A DNA stretch of 64,000 bases from Lachnospiraceae bacterium (GCA_017622845.1 JAGAQJ010000044.1:1-64000); one strand, 5' to 3'. Shown: positions 43,199 through 53,786, counted from the first letter of the stretch. Made by a program: numbers and translations. The notes: generated by a model from the letters alone, not told the origin.

Positions 43199-43229
43199 AA
43201 TTCATGGGAATGCTGTCATATTTTTAGAA

Positions 43230-43811
43230 TTATTGTTCAGAATCGTTGAAAAATTCCTCTGTAGTGTCTTTTGTCTCCGCAGAATCAGAGTAGGTTACAG
43301 AAACAGATGCATTTTCAGGAGCTCTGTCATTTTCGGCAGAATCCGCTGTGGAAGCAGGCGTACTGTCATCTGAGGAGGGGGCGGAAGCAGGCGTATCAGT
43401 ATCCGAAGCAGGTGCAGCAGACATATCCATCTGTGTGTAGACAGGCTCGGAAGCAGATGTTGTCATTCCGCCGATAAATTCCTTTGCTTTGTCAATTTTT
43501 TCAGCCACATTGAACTGTTCAATCTTTTCCTTGGTCTTATCCAGTGTTTCGATTACCTTTTCCCCAATAATTTCTTTGGCATTGTCGATATCAAGGGATA
43601 CATAAGGACGGTTCCTGCTGCCGGCATTGTTACCTGTACCGGAAGAGAAATCCTCATTTTCAAGGTCCTCATCGAAATCGTCAAAATCCTCAAAGTCATC
43701 GGACTCATCGTCCGGAGTGCCTGCTTTATTTTGAAGAAAATAATAGGTTCCTGCAGCTGCAGCACCGGCAAGAGCGCTGAATAATACAAGTTTGCCAAAT
43801 TTCTTAGCCAT
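43230..43811 (-). CDS. membrane-anchored acidic protein, function unknown
   Basis: A 193-residue protein. A short positive N-terminus and one hydrophobic segment (about 6-24, LVLFSALAGAAAAGTYYFL) resemble the YtxH type of anchor. An extremely acidic stretch follows (about 33-55, Asp/Glu/Phe), then an amphipathic helix region (about 75-110, DNAKEIIGEKVIETLDKTK) and a Ser/Thr/Ala/Pro-rich disordered tail. ATG 43811 follows AAAGGAGA. It is convergent with the HAD gene and divergent from the TetR gene at 44069. I recognise no family. Confidence 0.8.
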   Translation of the reverse strand: MAKKFGKLVLFSALAGAAAAGTYYFLQNKAGTPDDESDDFEDFDDFDEDLENEDFSSGTGNNAGSRNRPYVSLDIDNAKEIIGEKVIETLDKTKEKIEQFNVAEKIDKAKEFIGGMTTSASEPVYTQMDMSAAPASDTDTPASAPSSDDSTPASTADSAENDRAPENASVSVTYSDSAETKDTTEEFFNDSEQ

Positions 43812-44068
43812 TAGTGGTTCTCCTTTCCTGTTGCAGTTGAATTCATTTCGTTTCAAAAAATATAGTTTTATTTTAATACTATTTTATGGAAATGAAAAGA
43901 GAATATGTGAATTTTTATAAATCCGTAATATTTCTGCTACTTGAATCCTTCCTGCAGGTATGTTACTATAATATCGACTGATAAAGTCAATTGGTGTGCG
44001 GTCTGAGGGTATCCGGAAAATAAATATCAGCCGGACAGTACACTGGTGGCAGTGAATCGGAGGTACAA

Positions 44069-44707
44069 ATGAACGAGAAATTTTTTGACCTTGCAAGAGA
44101 GAAGCAGGACCGCATGATAAACGGTGCGATGGAAGTGTTTGCGAAGAACGGCTACAAGCATGCCAGTACAGATGATATGGTAAAGGCAGCAGGAATCAGC
44201 AAGGGACTTCTGTTTCATTACTTTGGCTCTAAGGAAGGCATCTATGTTTTTTTATATGACTATTGTGTCAAATATATGCTTCTGGAGCTGTCCACGGTTG
44301 TAGATGAAAAGGAAACGGACTATTTTGAGCTGATTAAGCAGATTGCGCTTGCTAAGACAAAAGCAGGAAGAAGTTATCCCTGCCTTACAATGTTTCTTGA
44401 GGAAGCGGCGCATGAGACAGAGCAGGATATTGTGGCAAAGACAGCAGAGTCAAGGCGGATTTATGATGAGCATATGGAAGCGCTTATCAAATCTGCTGAG
44501 ATAGAAAGCGTTTCTGACAAAACAAGGCGTGAGCGCATTAAGAAGCTGCTGGATTATACGATCAGCAGCATTATCAGGGAAAAGACCAGGGAGAAAGCAA
44601 ATTCCGAAGCCGTGTACAGGGAGATTAAGGCATATATTGAGCTGGTCAAAGAGATGGCATGCAATCTCCCTGAATCTAAAAAAGAGGAATCAGGCTTTTT
44701 GGCGTAG
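44069..44707 (+). CDS. TetR/AcrR-family regulator
   Basis: A 212-residue regulator. The HTH domain reads RMINGAMEVFAKNGYKHAST then DDMVKAAGISKGLLFHYFGS (about 13-55), strongly TetR. The ligand domain is all-helical. ATG 44069 follows CGGAGG. Neighbours are the acidic anchored protein (divergent) and the Cys/His-rich DUF6062-like gene (convergent, six bases apart at the stops). No transporter is adjacent, so its target is not obvious. Confidence 0.9.
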   Translation: MNEKFFDLAREKQDRMINGAMEVFAKNGYKHASTDDMVKAAGISKGLLFHYFGSKEGIYVFLYDYCVKYMLLELSTVVDEKETDYFELIKQIALAKTKAGRSYPCLTMFLEEAAHETEQDIVAKTAESRRIYDEHMEALIKSAEIESVSDKTRRERIKKLLDYTISSIIREKTREKANSEAVYREIKAYIELVKEMACNLPESKKEESGFLA

Positions 44708-44712
44708 GATTT

Positions 44713-45474
44713 CTATTTCTTTTGCTGATATACCGGGGCGGCAGGATAGCCGCCCTTTAGCTTCTGCATGCCGCGCTGTATGGCATCCTTTGAATTTTTC
44801 CAGTCTGCATCAGCATTTCTGTAATCAAATTTCTCTACCATCCAGCTTACGTCCTCCTCAAGGCGTTTGAGATTTGCCTCCATTAAAGGGAATACCATGG
44901 CAAAAAAATCATCACATTGTTTTGCAGACAGCTTTTCCGCTGCGCTTTGGCACAAATCTCCGAAATGAACCAGACAAAAGCCCTTGCTCTTTTCCAGTTT
45001 TTTCACAAAGTCAGCATCTTTTTTGTACATATAGAAAAAAGTGTCAAGGTATCTGGCATAGGTGTCCTCATATTGCCTGCAGATGTAGCAGGAACGCTGT
45101 TTCTCATAAGTCCATGCAGTCATCGTGTTGTTGATTTCCTTTGAGCGTTTCAGGCGGTCCACAAAGGAAAGCTTCGCCGGCTTAAACCTTTTCACTTCAT
45201 TTGCAAATTCCTCATTTATTTTTTTGAAATGTGTCTTTAAAATCCATGCGTTGCCGAGCGTGTTTCCGTACTGATACATTTTGAGAAAATGATATCGGCA
45301 GAAGCCTTCCCTGTCAGTCAGGTCACGGATATCGCTTTCCATGTAAGATGAGCCGGAACCAAGGGTAAAATCTAATAAATCCTGCTCAAGCTTCTGCTCG
45401 ATAAAACAGAAGGGACATTCATCATTGGCGGCAAGTGCGTCATTCAGCGGAATTGTATAAAGCTGTTCTTTCAT
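44713..45474 (-). CDS. DUF6062-like Cys/His-rich protein
   Basis: A 253-residue soluble protein. It contains repeated metal-site-like pairs: CPFCFIEQ (about 20), GFCRYHFLKMY (about 57), SCYICRQYEDTYARYLD (about 128) and GFCLVHFGDL (about 165). Each CxxC plus FCxxHF pair could form a Cys3His zinc or iron site, so two sites are plausible. The arrangement matches the DUF6062 proteins found in Lachnospiraceae and relatives, whose function is unknown. ATG 45474 starts the frame. It overlaps nothing and converges on the TetR gene. Confidence 0.8.
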   Translation of the reverse strand: MKEQLYTIPLNDALAANDECPFCFIEQKLEQDLLDFTLGSGSSYMESDIRDLTDREGFCRYHFLKMYQYGNTLGNAWILKTHFKKINEEFANEVKRFKPAKLSFVDRLKRSKEINNTMTAWTYEKQRSCYICRQYEDTYARYLDTFFYMYKKDADFVKKLEKSKGFCLVHFGDLCQSAAEKLSAKQCDDFFAMVFPLMEANLKRLEEDVSWMVEKFDYRNADADWKNSKDAIQRGMQKLKGGYPAAPVYQQKK

Positions 45475-45780
45475 GTTTGTATTCTCCTATGATTTTGATT
45501 CTCTTACTTTACAGAAGTACCTTTTTGCTGCATATTACCGGAACAAGGGAGACGGTAATCTTTCTGAATTGATTGTAACATAATTACTGGCGGAACACTA
45601 TTGCCAAAAATAAATTAATTTGATAAAAATGTATATCATTGTCAAAAAATATGTTACTATATTAGTGAATATATATAAGCAGGGAATGATTTCTGAGAAC
45701 AGAACGGCTCAGGACAGGACATGCGCACGGACTGCCGGCAAAAAGGGCAGAAAATGAGAACAAAGGGAGGAAGCAGTTAC
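45475..45780. other. divergent spacer between the DUF6062-like and chemoreceptor genes
   Basis: About 300 AT-rich bases that must hold both promoters. Several TTGATA, TTGTCA and TATATT-like words occur around 45618-45680, but none makes a properly spaced pair that I would defend. No hairpin or repeat was seen. Confidence 0.4.
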
Positions 45781-47151
45781 ATGTTTGGCCAAAAGAGGGT
45801 ACAGCAGGACAGAGCGATTGATACACAGGCAAAAACACAGGCGTTGGCCGATATTTCCAAGGATGCACAGGAGTTTGTCAAGGCGGCAAGCACTCTCAGC
45901 AGTTTCGGAGTGGAGATGAATTTCACTTCAAATAAAATTTTGAAATATGCACAACAGATGGGGGAGCTTAGCGAAGAAAACAGGGCGATGACCGGTGAAA
46001 CAGAATCAAAGATGGATGAGGTTGACCAGACAGTGGAGACAGCTTCCAATGTTTTGAAGCAGCTGCACAGCAACACCAATGAGCTTGTGAACTATAACAA
46101 CGAAAGCGCAGAGCTTCTGAATGAGGTGAATGTATTTAAAAATCAGGTGATGGAGGACAGCCGCCTGATGGAGGAGCAGGTGGAGGAGCTTGTAAAGCTT
46201 GCAAATGAAGTTGACAAATTTGTGGAAAGTGTGCAGAGCATCGCAAACCAGACGAACCTTCTGGCGCTCAATGCTTCCATAGAGGCGGCAAGGGCAGGAG
46301 AACACGGAAAAGGCTTTGCTGTTGTGGCAGAGGAAATCAGAGGGCTGTCAGACGAGACGAAACAAAATCTCGTAGGTATGAGGAGCTTCTTAAACAGCAT
46401 TAAAGAGACAGCCCATTCCAGCAAAACGAGTATTGAGGAGTCAGTGAAGTCCACTGGCAGTATGAGCGAGAAGATTGATCTGGTAAAAAATGCGATGGAT
46501 AAAAATACCGAAATGCTTGCTGCAGTGTCGCAGGAGGTTGCATCAGTAGACGACATGATTGTAGGCATCAAGGATTCCACTGCCCGTATGAAACAGGTGA
46601 TGCAGCAGAACAGTGAGGGCGCCCATAATATTACCTTAAAAACACAGTCCGTGACACAGAGGGCGGAGGCGAATGTACGCTGCGCGGAGCAGATTGAGAA
46701 GATAGACAACGAGCTTACAAGAATATCACAGAATTTTTTTGCAGAGCTTGGACGAGGCGGTGAAGTCATCAGCACAGACGAAGTAAAGGTTATTCTTGAA
46801 AATGCAAAAAATGCTCATATAGCCTGGCTTGAAAAGTTAAAGGCAATGGCAGCGCAGATGAAAGAACAGCCTTTGCAGACCAATTCAGACAGATGTGCAT
46901 TTGGACACTATTATCTGGTGCTGGAAGTAAAGAATCCGAAAATCCGGAATGAATGGAAGCAGATTGGCTCGCTTCATTCTGCTTTTCACAAGACCGGAGA
47001 TGCAGTCATCAAAGCCATAGAGAAGAAGGATGCGCAGTCGGCAGCACAAATGTGCCGTGAAGCGGAAGAAATGTCCCAAAAGCTGATTGCAGCGATTGAT
47101 ACAGTGAAAAGAAAGCTTGATGAACTGAAAGCTTTAGAGGAAACATTATAG
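45781..47151 (+). CDS. soluble methyl-accepting chemotaxis protein with C-terminal CZB zinc domain
   Basis: A 456-residue cytoplasmic chemoreceptor without membrane helices or an N-terminal sensor domain. The signalling hairpin tip is complete ([20 protein letters not shown], then [15 protein letters not shown]; about 155-195), within a long coiled coil. The C-terminal 120 residues form a CZB domain: His in NAHIAWL, Cys in DRCAFGHYY, and HxxxH in LHSAFHKTG, the zinc/hypochlorite-sensing set. ATG 45781 follows GGGAGG. A natural client of the CheR/CheB/CheW operon at 17977-23390, though 22 kb away. Confidence 0.93.
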   Translation: MFGQKRVQQDRAIDTQAKTQALADISKDAQEFVKAASTLSSFGVEMNFTSNKILKYAQQMGELSEENRAMTGETESKMDEVDQTVETASNVLKQLHSNTNELVNYNNESAELLNEVNVFKNQVMEDSRLMEEQVEELVKLANEVDKFVESVQSIANQTNLLALNASIEAARAGEHGKGFAVVAEEIRGLSDETKQNLVGMRSFLNSIKETAHSSKTSIEESVKSTGSMSEKIDLVKNAMDKNTEMLAAVSQEVASVDDMIVGIKDSTARMKQVMQQNSEGAHNITLKTQSVTQRAEANVRCAEQIEKIDNELTRISQNFFAELGRGGEVISTDEVKVILENAKNAHIAWLEKLKAMAAQMKEQPLQTNSDRCAFGHYYLVLEVKNPKIRNEWKQIGSLHSAFHKTGDAVIKAIEKKDAQSAAQMCREAEEMSQKLIAAIDTVKRKLDELKALEETL

Positions 47152-47182
47152 AAGAAACATTATAATAGATGGAGGTGGAATT

Positions 47183-48094
47183 ATGAGCAAATTTTTAGTA
47201 GCAGGTTTTGTGCAGATGGAGACAATCGTGAAGGTTGATGCGCTGCCGCTTCCTTACAAGCAGTTTGAGAGCATTCCAGAGAGCGTTAACACAAGCATCG
47301 GCGGTGCGGGCTTTAATGAAGCGATGGCTCTTCGATGGCTTGGCAACGATATTGACTTCATGAGCATGGTTGCAAGGAATATGTCAAAGCGTCAGATAGA
47401 TGCGTACCTCAAGATTAATGATGTAAATCTGAGCACGGATTTTGTGCTTCCGCTTCTTGACGGAATGCCTACCTCCGTGATTCTTTACTGCAAAGGGATA
47501 AAGCAGACGTTTGAGGATGTGAAGGACATCAGGCATGTGCCGTATGATTTGGAACTGTTCGAGCGTCAGATACAGGACAAGGATATGGTGCTGATATCAA
47601 ACTGTAATTTCTGCCGTCCTGTGATAAGCCTTGCAAAAAAATATCATAAGCCTCTGGCGCTTAATGTGCGGAGCATGAGAGCTGAAAAAATAGCATACAA
47701 GGAAGACTTTCTGGCAGCAGCGGATATTCTTTATATCAGCGATGATGATCTGGAATGTGATCCGTATGACTGCATTAAGGAATGCAGGGATAAATATGAT
47801 CCTGAGATTATTATTATGGGAATCGGTGCGAAGGGTGTGATTCTTTATACAAAAGAGGACAACAGCGTGCTTGAATACAAGCCCGTAAAGACCAATGAGA
47901 TTGTCAATACAGTAGGAGCGGGAAATGCATTGTTTTCTGCGTTTCTGCACTATTATACCAAGACAAAGGACGCAAAGGAATCCATTAAAAATGCTCTTTT
48001 GTTTGCATCCTACAAGATTGGTTTTGTAGGAACCTCCAATGGATTTATGACAGAGGATCAGATTGAACAGTGGAAAGCGCTGATATGGCAGTAA
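47183..48094 (+). CDS. PfkB-family carbohydrate kinase with altered catalytic motif
   Basis: A 303-residue ribokinase-like protein. The substrate motif reads TSIGGAGFNEAMALRWLG (about 37-54) and the C-terminal signature VNTVGAGNALFSAF (about 241-254). In the family the second motif is D-T-x-G-A-G-D, where the last Asp is the catalytic base; here it is Asn248, and the leading Asp is Asn242. The protein may be a weak kinase, a binding protein, or use another base. ATG 47183 follows GGAGG. It is 31 bases after the chemoreceptor gene and ends in a terminator. Confidence 0.85.
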   Translation: MSKFLVAGFVQMETIVKVDALPLPYKQFESIPESVNTSIGGAGFNEAMALRWLGNDIDFMSMVARNMSKRQIDAYLKINDVNLSTDFVLPLLDGMPTSVILYCKGIKQTFEDVKDIRHVPYDLELFERQIQDKDMVLISNCNFCRPVISLAKKYHKPLALNVRSMRAEKIAYKEDFLAAADILYISDDDLECDPYDCIKECRDKYDPEIIIMGIGAKGVILYTKEDNSVLEYKPVKTNEIVNTVGAGNALFSAFLHYYTKTKDAKESIKNALLFASYKIGFVGTSNGFMTEDQIEQWKALIWQ

Positions 48095-48138
48095 ACTGCC
48101 TGTGTCCGATGAAGGAAGCAGACGGAGTGTATGTACAT

Positions 48139-48177
48139 AAAAACGGTTCATTTCTTAATCAGAGATGAACCGCTTTT
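48139..48177. terminator. bidirectional terminator after the PfkB gene
   Basis: AAAACGGTTCATTTC pairs with GAGATGAACCGCTTTT (one G-T and one offset). It lies between convergent stops at 48094 and 48193. Confidence 0.82.
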
Positions 48178-48192
48178 CATATATTTTTATAT

Positions 48193-48900
48193 TTATTCTT
48201 CCATATAGATATATCTGAGAAATTCAATGGCATTGTCAAGGCTGTCAGAGTTTACAAGGAATCCAAGGATAGGTTCTTTGTCCACATAATAATAATATTG
48301 ATTCAGCTTCGGCGAGTCTGTGACATAGATTCCGACAGGAGTAAGCTCGTCGTTTTCTCCAAGCTTTGCATAGTAGAGCTTGTCTTCAAACTTTGCAAGC
48401 AGATCATCAGGAAGCACTGCCGTGATATCATGGAAGCATTCGCTTCGTGAGAAATAGTCGATTGTATCGGCATCGCCTACGATTATGTCAAGTTCGCCGG
48501 TAGATATGACAGCCATGGATTTTTCCAGCCCCATATACGCATCGTAGTCAGAGCCGTCCGGCGAGTAATTCATGGTTGCATCAATGTACGCTTCATGTTC
48601 CTTTGTATCAAGCCCCAGATGTTCCACAAACCCGTCAAGCAGCTCGGTGCTGGACGAATCTCCCGTGTCATTAAAGAAAAATGCCGCAAATGCCGTGTCT
48701 GAGGGAGCCGTCAGCATGGTGTACGCCAGATATCCGATAAAGACGGCAGTAAGGACAACTACAATAGTAGTTTTTAAATAATATTCTTTGAAATATGCCG
48801 CTTTATCCTTGAGCGGTGCATCTTTTAACTTTGCATTCTGTTCCCGGATTTCATCATGCATCGAATTATTTTTATCGCGGTTTTTATTATAAACTTCCAT
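48193..48900 (-). CDS. single-pass membrane protein with extracytoplasmic domain, unknown
   Basis: A 235-residue protein: a charged cytoplasmic N-terminus (1-40, Lys/Asp/Asn-rich), one membrane helix (about 44-64, TTIVVVLTAVFIGYLAYTML) and an outer domain of about 165 residues. The outer domain has an ELDIIVGDADTIDYFSRSEC segment and KLYYAKLGENDELTPVGIYV, reminiscent of periplasmic solute-binding folds in which an internal Asp/Thr pocket is common. ATG 48900 follows GGAGGTACAGGC. I do not recognise the family. It is divergent from 49100. Confidence 0.75.
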   Translation of the reverse strand: MEVYNKNRDKNNSMHDEIREQNAKLKDAPLKDKAAYFKEYYLKTTIVVVLTAVFIGYLAYTMLTAPSDTAFAAFFFNDTGDSSSTELLDGFVEHLGLDTKEHEAYIDATMNYSPDGSDYDAYMGLEKSMAVISTGELDIIVGDADTIDYFSRSECFHDITAVLPDDLLAKFEDKLYYAKLGENDELTPVGIYVTDSPKLNQYYYYVDKEPILGFLVNSDSLDNAIEFLRYIYMEE

Positions 48901-49099
48901 GCCTGTACCTCCATTGGACATTCAAAAATTATAATGAAAGTCTTCATTTTTATAGTAAACATGATATATGCAAAACCGGCTGCATGTCAATCAGGCATAC
49001 TATTAATTTTTTCTAAATCTTGAATATTGTGTTGATTTGTTCTAATATATTGTATAAAGTATATTTAATACTATTATGGGACAAGGAAGGAATCAAATT

Positions 49100-49600
49100 A
49101 TGAACGAAAGCTATAAGGAATTACTGGTTAAAAAGGAGCGCGGGGCTAAAGAGTCCGCTATCAGGGTGGTATGCATCATTCCTACAGTTCTGCTCGCGTT
49201 TCTGACACTTCTTACAGGAGCGATATACTTTTTCATTGCAGTTATTGCGCTTGGTATTCTTGATTATTTCGTATTTCAATGGACAGATATCGAGTATGAA
49301 TACCTGTACCTTGACAAGGAAATTTCAGTGGACAAGATTATGGCTAAGACAAGAAGAAAGAGAGTGATTACCCTTGATGTGAATAAAATCGAGCTTATGG
49401 CTCCCGAGAAATCATATCAGCTCGACTCGTACAGAAACCGCCAGACAAAGGTAACGGACCTGAGCGCCGGACATGATCTGCCGGATCAGAAGCTTTACTG
49501 GGTATTTTATGAGGGAAATCAGAAATTTTTGATGAATCTTACAGAAGATTTTGCCAAGACAATTAAGGGAATTGCACCAAGGAAAGTATTTACCGATTAA
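49100..49600 (+). CDS. DUF6106-like membrane protein
   Basis: A 166-residue protein with two adjacent membrane helices (about 22-44 and 45-64) and a cytoplasmic C-terminal domain of about 100 residues (DIEYEYLYLDKEISVDKIMA, then KRKRVITLDVNKIELMAP-like strands), which looks like a PH-type or bacterial PH (bPH) fold. This layout matches small Lachnospiraceae proteins annotated DUF6106. ATG 49100 follows AAGGAAGG. Repeat copy F begins immediately after its stop. Confidence 0.75.
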   Translation: MNESYKELLVKKERGAKESAIRVVCIIPTVLLAFLTLLTGAIYFFIAVIALGILDYFVFQWTDIEYEYLYLDKEISVDKIMAKTRRKRVITLDVNKIELMAPEKSYQLDSYRNRQTKVTDLSAGHDLPDQKLYWVFYEGNQKFLMNLTEDFAKTIKGIAPRKVFTD

Positions 49601-49725
49601 GCTGCTGCCCTTCCGTGCACTGACAACTGTTCCATTTTATGATTTCAATGAACAGAAAACGGCAGCCGGAGGGATGTGATCTGCCGTTTTCGTCCGGGTA
49701 GAAATGCAAAAAGGCTGAAGGTTAC
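49601..49725 (+). repeat. dispersed intergenic element, copy F (short, rearranged)
   Basis: It begins at the base after the upstream stop codon. It contains GACAACTGTTCCATTTTATG and CAATGAACAGAAAACGGCAG, which is the reverse complement of a block inside copies B and C, then CTGCCGTTTTCGTCCGG and the terminal GGCTGAAGGTTAC (49713-49725). The interior hairpin arms are missing. The right end is 28 bases from the guaB -35. Confidence 0.8.
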
Positions 49726-49753
49726 CTTTGTTATGAATCGGGCAGTATAGTGC

Positions 49754-51282
<1,529 letters not shown>

Positions 51283-51307
51283 TCCGTCATTTTAGTAAGT
51301 GATAAGG

Positions 51308-51340
51308 AACGCTGTCACAATGTAGTGGCAGCGTTTGTTT
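51308..51340 (+). terminator. intrinsic terminator of guaB
   Basis: AACGCTGTCAC pairs with GTGGCAGCGTT (one G-T pair), followed by TGTTTT. Confidence 0.8.
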
Positions 51341-51385
51341 TATGCGCAGTCCCGTGCATGGGAAAAGGAGGACCGGTACACACAG

Positions 51386-51868
51386 ATGTTTTACAAAAAG
51401 TACCGTTTATATGATGAAGGGATGGAAATTATGATTCCATCCGGTTTTAAGCCGGCAGATTATTTTGGCGTATCACAATATAGCTGGACCGCAGAGGACA
51501 AAAGGGTTGTAATTCATGTTGCAAGAGGCGGCGCGGATTTGGCAGCAGATGAGCTTAACAAGAGGCTGAATGAATACTATAAAGGCTTTCACAGGGATAT
51601 CACATGTTTTGAATGCACGCATATTGCAAAGCGCAGCGTAAGCGGACAGGCATTCGGCGAAATTCGGTATTTGTCCCATATGATGGGATACTGCTTCTAC
51701 AATATTTTTCTGCTGGGAAGTTATGAAGGCAGGGAATTGATTGTTACACTGCAATGTCTGGCTCATGATAGAACTGCCAATGCCCATATATTTGAAAATA
51801 TATCAGACTCGTTAAGACTGCTGCGAAGACAAGAGAACGATACGGAGGATGGCAGACATGCTGGTTAA
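51386..51868 (+). CDS. small protein of unknown function, partner of the FHA protein
   Basis: A 160-residue soluble protein. The strands and order (LYDEGMEIMIPSGFKPAD, then YSWTAEDKRVVIHVARGGAD, a helix, and ELIVTLQCLAHD followed by a helix FENISDSLRLL) resemble the Mog1/PsbP-like fold of YbaY- or DUF1795-type proteins; this is inferred from pattern only. The ribosome site GGAGG is 14 bases from ATG 51386, rather far. Its last 11 bases overlap the FHA gene start, so the two are coupled. Confidence 0.7.
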   Translation: MFYKKYRLYDEGMEIMIPSGFKPADYFGVSQYSWTAEDKRVVIHVARGGADLAADELNKRLNEYYKGFHRDITCFECTHIAKRSVSGQAFGEIRYLSHMMGYCFYNIFLLGSYEGRELIVTLQCLAHDRTANAHIFENISDSLRLLRRQENDTEDGRHAG

Positions 51869-52772
51869 GGCGAAGGAACGGCAGATTTCCTTTTTGTTTC
51901 AGGAGTCTGACCCGTTTTTTGAGATTGGTTTAAGAATCCTTGAGCAGGAACGGATTGCGCAGATGCTTCCATACAGGAGAAAACAGCAAAACGGCAGGGA
52001 AAAGCTGATATTTGAGGCGAGGAATGAGCATACAGTTCTGCTTGCGGAGGCGATATCCGGTTTTTTGGAGAATGATATTGTTGATTTGCTCTATGAGATG
52101 ATTTATCTCAATAAAAAAGTAGAGGAAAATGGTTTCCTGAAAAAAGAATGCATCTGGTATCAATATGATAACATTTACTATGACAAAGAGAAACGAAGCA
52201 TTATGGTGGCGATTCTTCCGATTACAGGAGCATTCCGGTATGCAGACAATATTAGCTGGTACAACTGTTTTGAGGAAACGATGCTTAAGCTTGCATCATA
52301 TCTTCCCTCGAAGAAGGCGGAGCGTGTCAGAAAGCTTGCGATGATGCTGAAGGCAGGAAAGATGGAGCAGGAGGAAGCGCTTGATGAGATTAACAGGCTG
52401 GGATGCAGCGTATCTGGTATTTTGTCGGGGAACCTGAACGCTCAAAAAAATGTGATACTGAAGCTTCTCTATAGCGGAAGAAACGGCAGAATAGAGTTTC
52501 AGGTTGAGGACAGGGACTTTATGATTGGAAGGAATGCCGAAGCTGCCGACGGTGTGATTCCCACAGAATTTTCAAGGGCAGTCAGCAGAAAGCATTGTCT
52601 GATTACCAGCATGAACGGTAAATATTTTGTTCAGGATTTAAAAAGTGTGAATCATACGCTGGTAAACGGCATTATGATACCGCCGTATGAGCTTATGGAG
52701 CTGGAGAACAATGATATTTTGAGCGTGGCGGATATTGAGTTCCGAGTCCTCAAAATGGCCAGAGATTCATAA
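51858..52772 (+). CDS. FHA-domain protein with DUF6382-like N-terminus
   Basis: A 304-residue cytosolic protein. Residues 1-165 are a mixed alpha/beta domain of the kind annotated DUF6382. Residues about 215-300 are a forkhead-associated domain with FMIGRNAEAADGVI, SRAVSRKHCLI and VNHTLVNGIMIPP (Gly-Arg, Ser-Arg-x-His and Asn-Gly hallmarks for phosphothreonine binding). In Firmicutes such proteins often sit near serine/threonine kinases, type VII secretion or pilus genes; none is here. ATG 51858 lies nine bases after GGAGG, better than ATG 51849. It overlaps the upstream gene. Confidence 0.85.
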   Translation: MLVKAKERQISFLFQESDPFFEIGLRILEQERIAQMLPYRRKQQNGREKLIFEARNEHTVLLAEAISGFLENDIVDLLYEMIYLNKKVEENGFLKKECIWYQYDNIYYDKEKRSIMVAILPITGAFRYADNISWYNCFEETMLKLASYLPSKKAERVRKLAMMLKAGKMEQEEALDEINRLGCSVSGILSGNLNAQKNVILKLLYSGRNGRIEFQVEDRDFMIGRNAEAADGVIPTEFSRAVSRKHCLITSMNGKYFVQDLKSVNHTLVNGIMIPPYELMELENNDILSVADIEFRVLKMARDS

Positions 52773-52849
52773 ACGACATTGATAGAAATACAATTTTAAT
52801 TTTACCTGCAGCTTTACAGCTGCATTTTAGAAAGGACATGGTAATAAAA

Positions 52850-53422
52850 ATGAAAGACACAGTAGAAATCAGATGGCATGGACGCGGCGGACAGGGAGCA
52901 AAGACTGCTGCACTTCTGCTGGCAGACGTGGCATTCAAAACAGGAAAATATGTGCAGGGATTTCCGGAATATGGTCCGGAAAGAATGGGTGCGCCGATTA
53001 CTGCATACAATCGTATCAGCAGCAGCCCGATTACAGTCCACTCTAATATCTATGAGCCTGATTATGTGGTCGTTGTGGACGAGAGCCTTTTGGAGAGCAT
53101 TGATGTGACAAAAGGATTAAATCCCAAGGGTGCAGTAATTGTTAATTCTGCGCGCAGTAAGGAGGAGATAGCAGCACACCTTCACGGCTACCAGGGGGCA
53201 GTGTACACTGTCGATGCAAAGAGCATATCCATAAAGGCGCTGGGAAAGAATTATCCGAATTCGCCTATGCTTGCGGCAGTGGTGGCAGTGTCGAAGGTTA
53301 TGGACAAGGATGCATTTCTTACTGAGATGAAGGCTTCCTTCCGGCATAAATTTGCAAAGAAACCTGAGGTAATTGACGGAAATATGATGGCGCTGGAGCT
53401 TGCATTTGCAGAGGCGCAGTAA
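52850..53422 (+). CDS. porG: 2-oxoacid:ferredoxin oxidoreductase gamma subunit (PorG)
   Basis: A 190-residue subunit. The N-terminus VEIRWHGRGGQGAKTAALLL (about 5-24) is the family signature, followed by GFPEYGPERMGAPITAYNR. It completes a four-polypeptide enzyme with the next genes (order gamma, delta, alpha, beta). I chose ATG 52850 because AAAGGA lies 13 bases upstream; ATG 52838 is one base away from that site. The stop lies 55 bases before porD. Confidence 0.93.
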   Translation: MKDTVEIRWHGRGGQGAKTAALLLADVAFKTGKYVQGFPEYGPERMGAPITAYNRISSSPITVHSNIYEPDYVVVVDESLLESIDVTKGLNPKGAVIVNSARSKEEIAAHLHGYQGAVYTVDAKSISIKALGKNYPNSPMLAAVVAVSKVMDKDAFLTEMKASFRHKFAKKPEVIDGNMMALELAFAEAQ

Positions 53423-53477
53423 GCCGGCGATAAATTTTGACAGCTTTTACATCAGATGTTGATATAGGAGAGAAACA

Positions 53478-53786
53478 ATGGCAAACGAAAAAATATATGA
53501 CAGAATCAATGAAAAAAGTCCATGGCAGGACATCACAGAGGGAAATAAAATATTTGAGGCGGCAACATCAAGAGAATTCTGTACAGGTGAGTGGCGGACG
53601 GCTACGCCTGTCTGGGATCGTGAAAAATGCAAGCAGTGTCTTTTGTGCACGCCTGTCTGTCCGGACGTATCGATTCCGGTAACAGCAGGAAAGAGAGAAG
53701 AATTTGACTATGATCACTGTAAGGGATGCGGCATTTGTGCTAAGGTCTGTCCGTTCGGTGCAATCAGTATGAAGGAGGGAAAATAA
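53478..53786 (+). CDS. porD: 2-oxoacid:ferredoxin oxidoreductase delta subunit, 2[4Fe-4S] (PorD)
   Basis: A 102-residue ferredoxin-like subunit that carries electrons from the active site to ferredoxin. Both clusters are intact: CKQCLLCTPVCP and CKGCGICAKVCP (about 54-65 and 80-91). The N-terminal 45 residues match the PorD tail that packs on the alpha subunit. It starts at ATG 53478 after AGGAGAG, and its stop abuts the porA ATG. Confidence 0.95.
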   Translation: MANEKIYDRINEKSPWQDITEGNKIFEAATSREFCTGEWRTATPVWDREKCKQCLLCTPVCPDVSIPVTAGKREEFDYDHCKGCGICAKVCPFGAISMKEGK

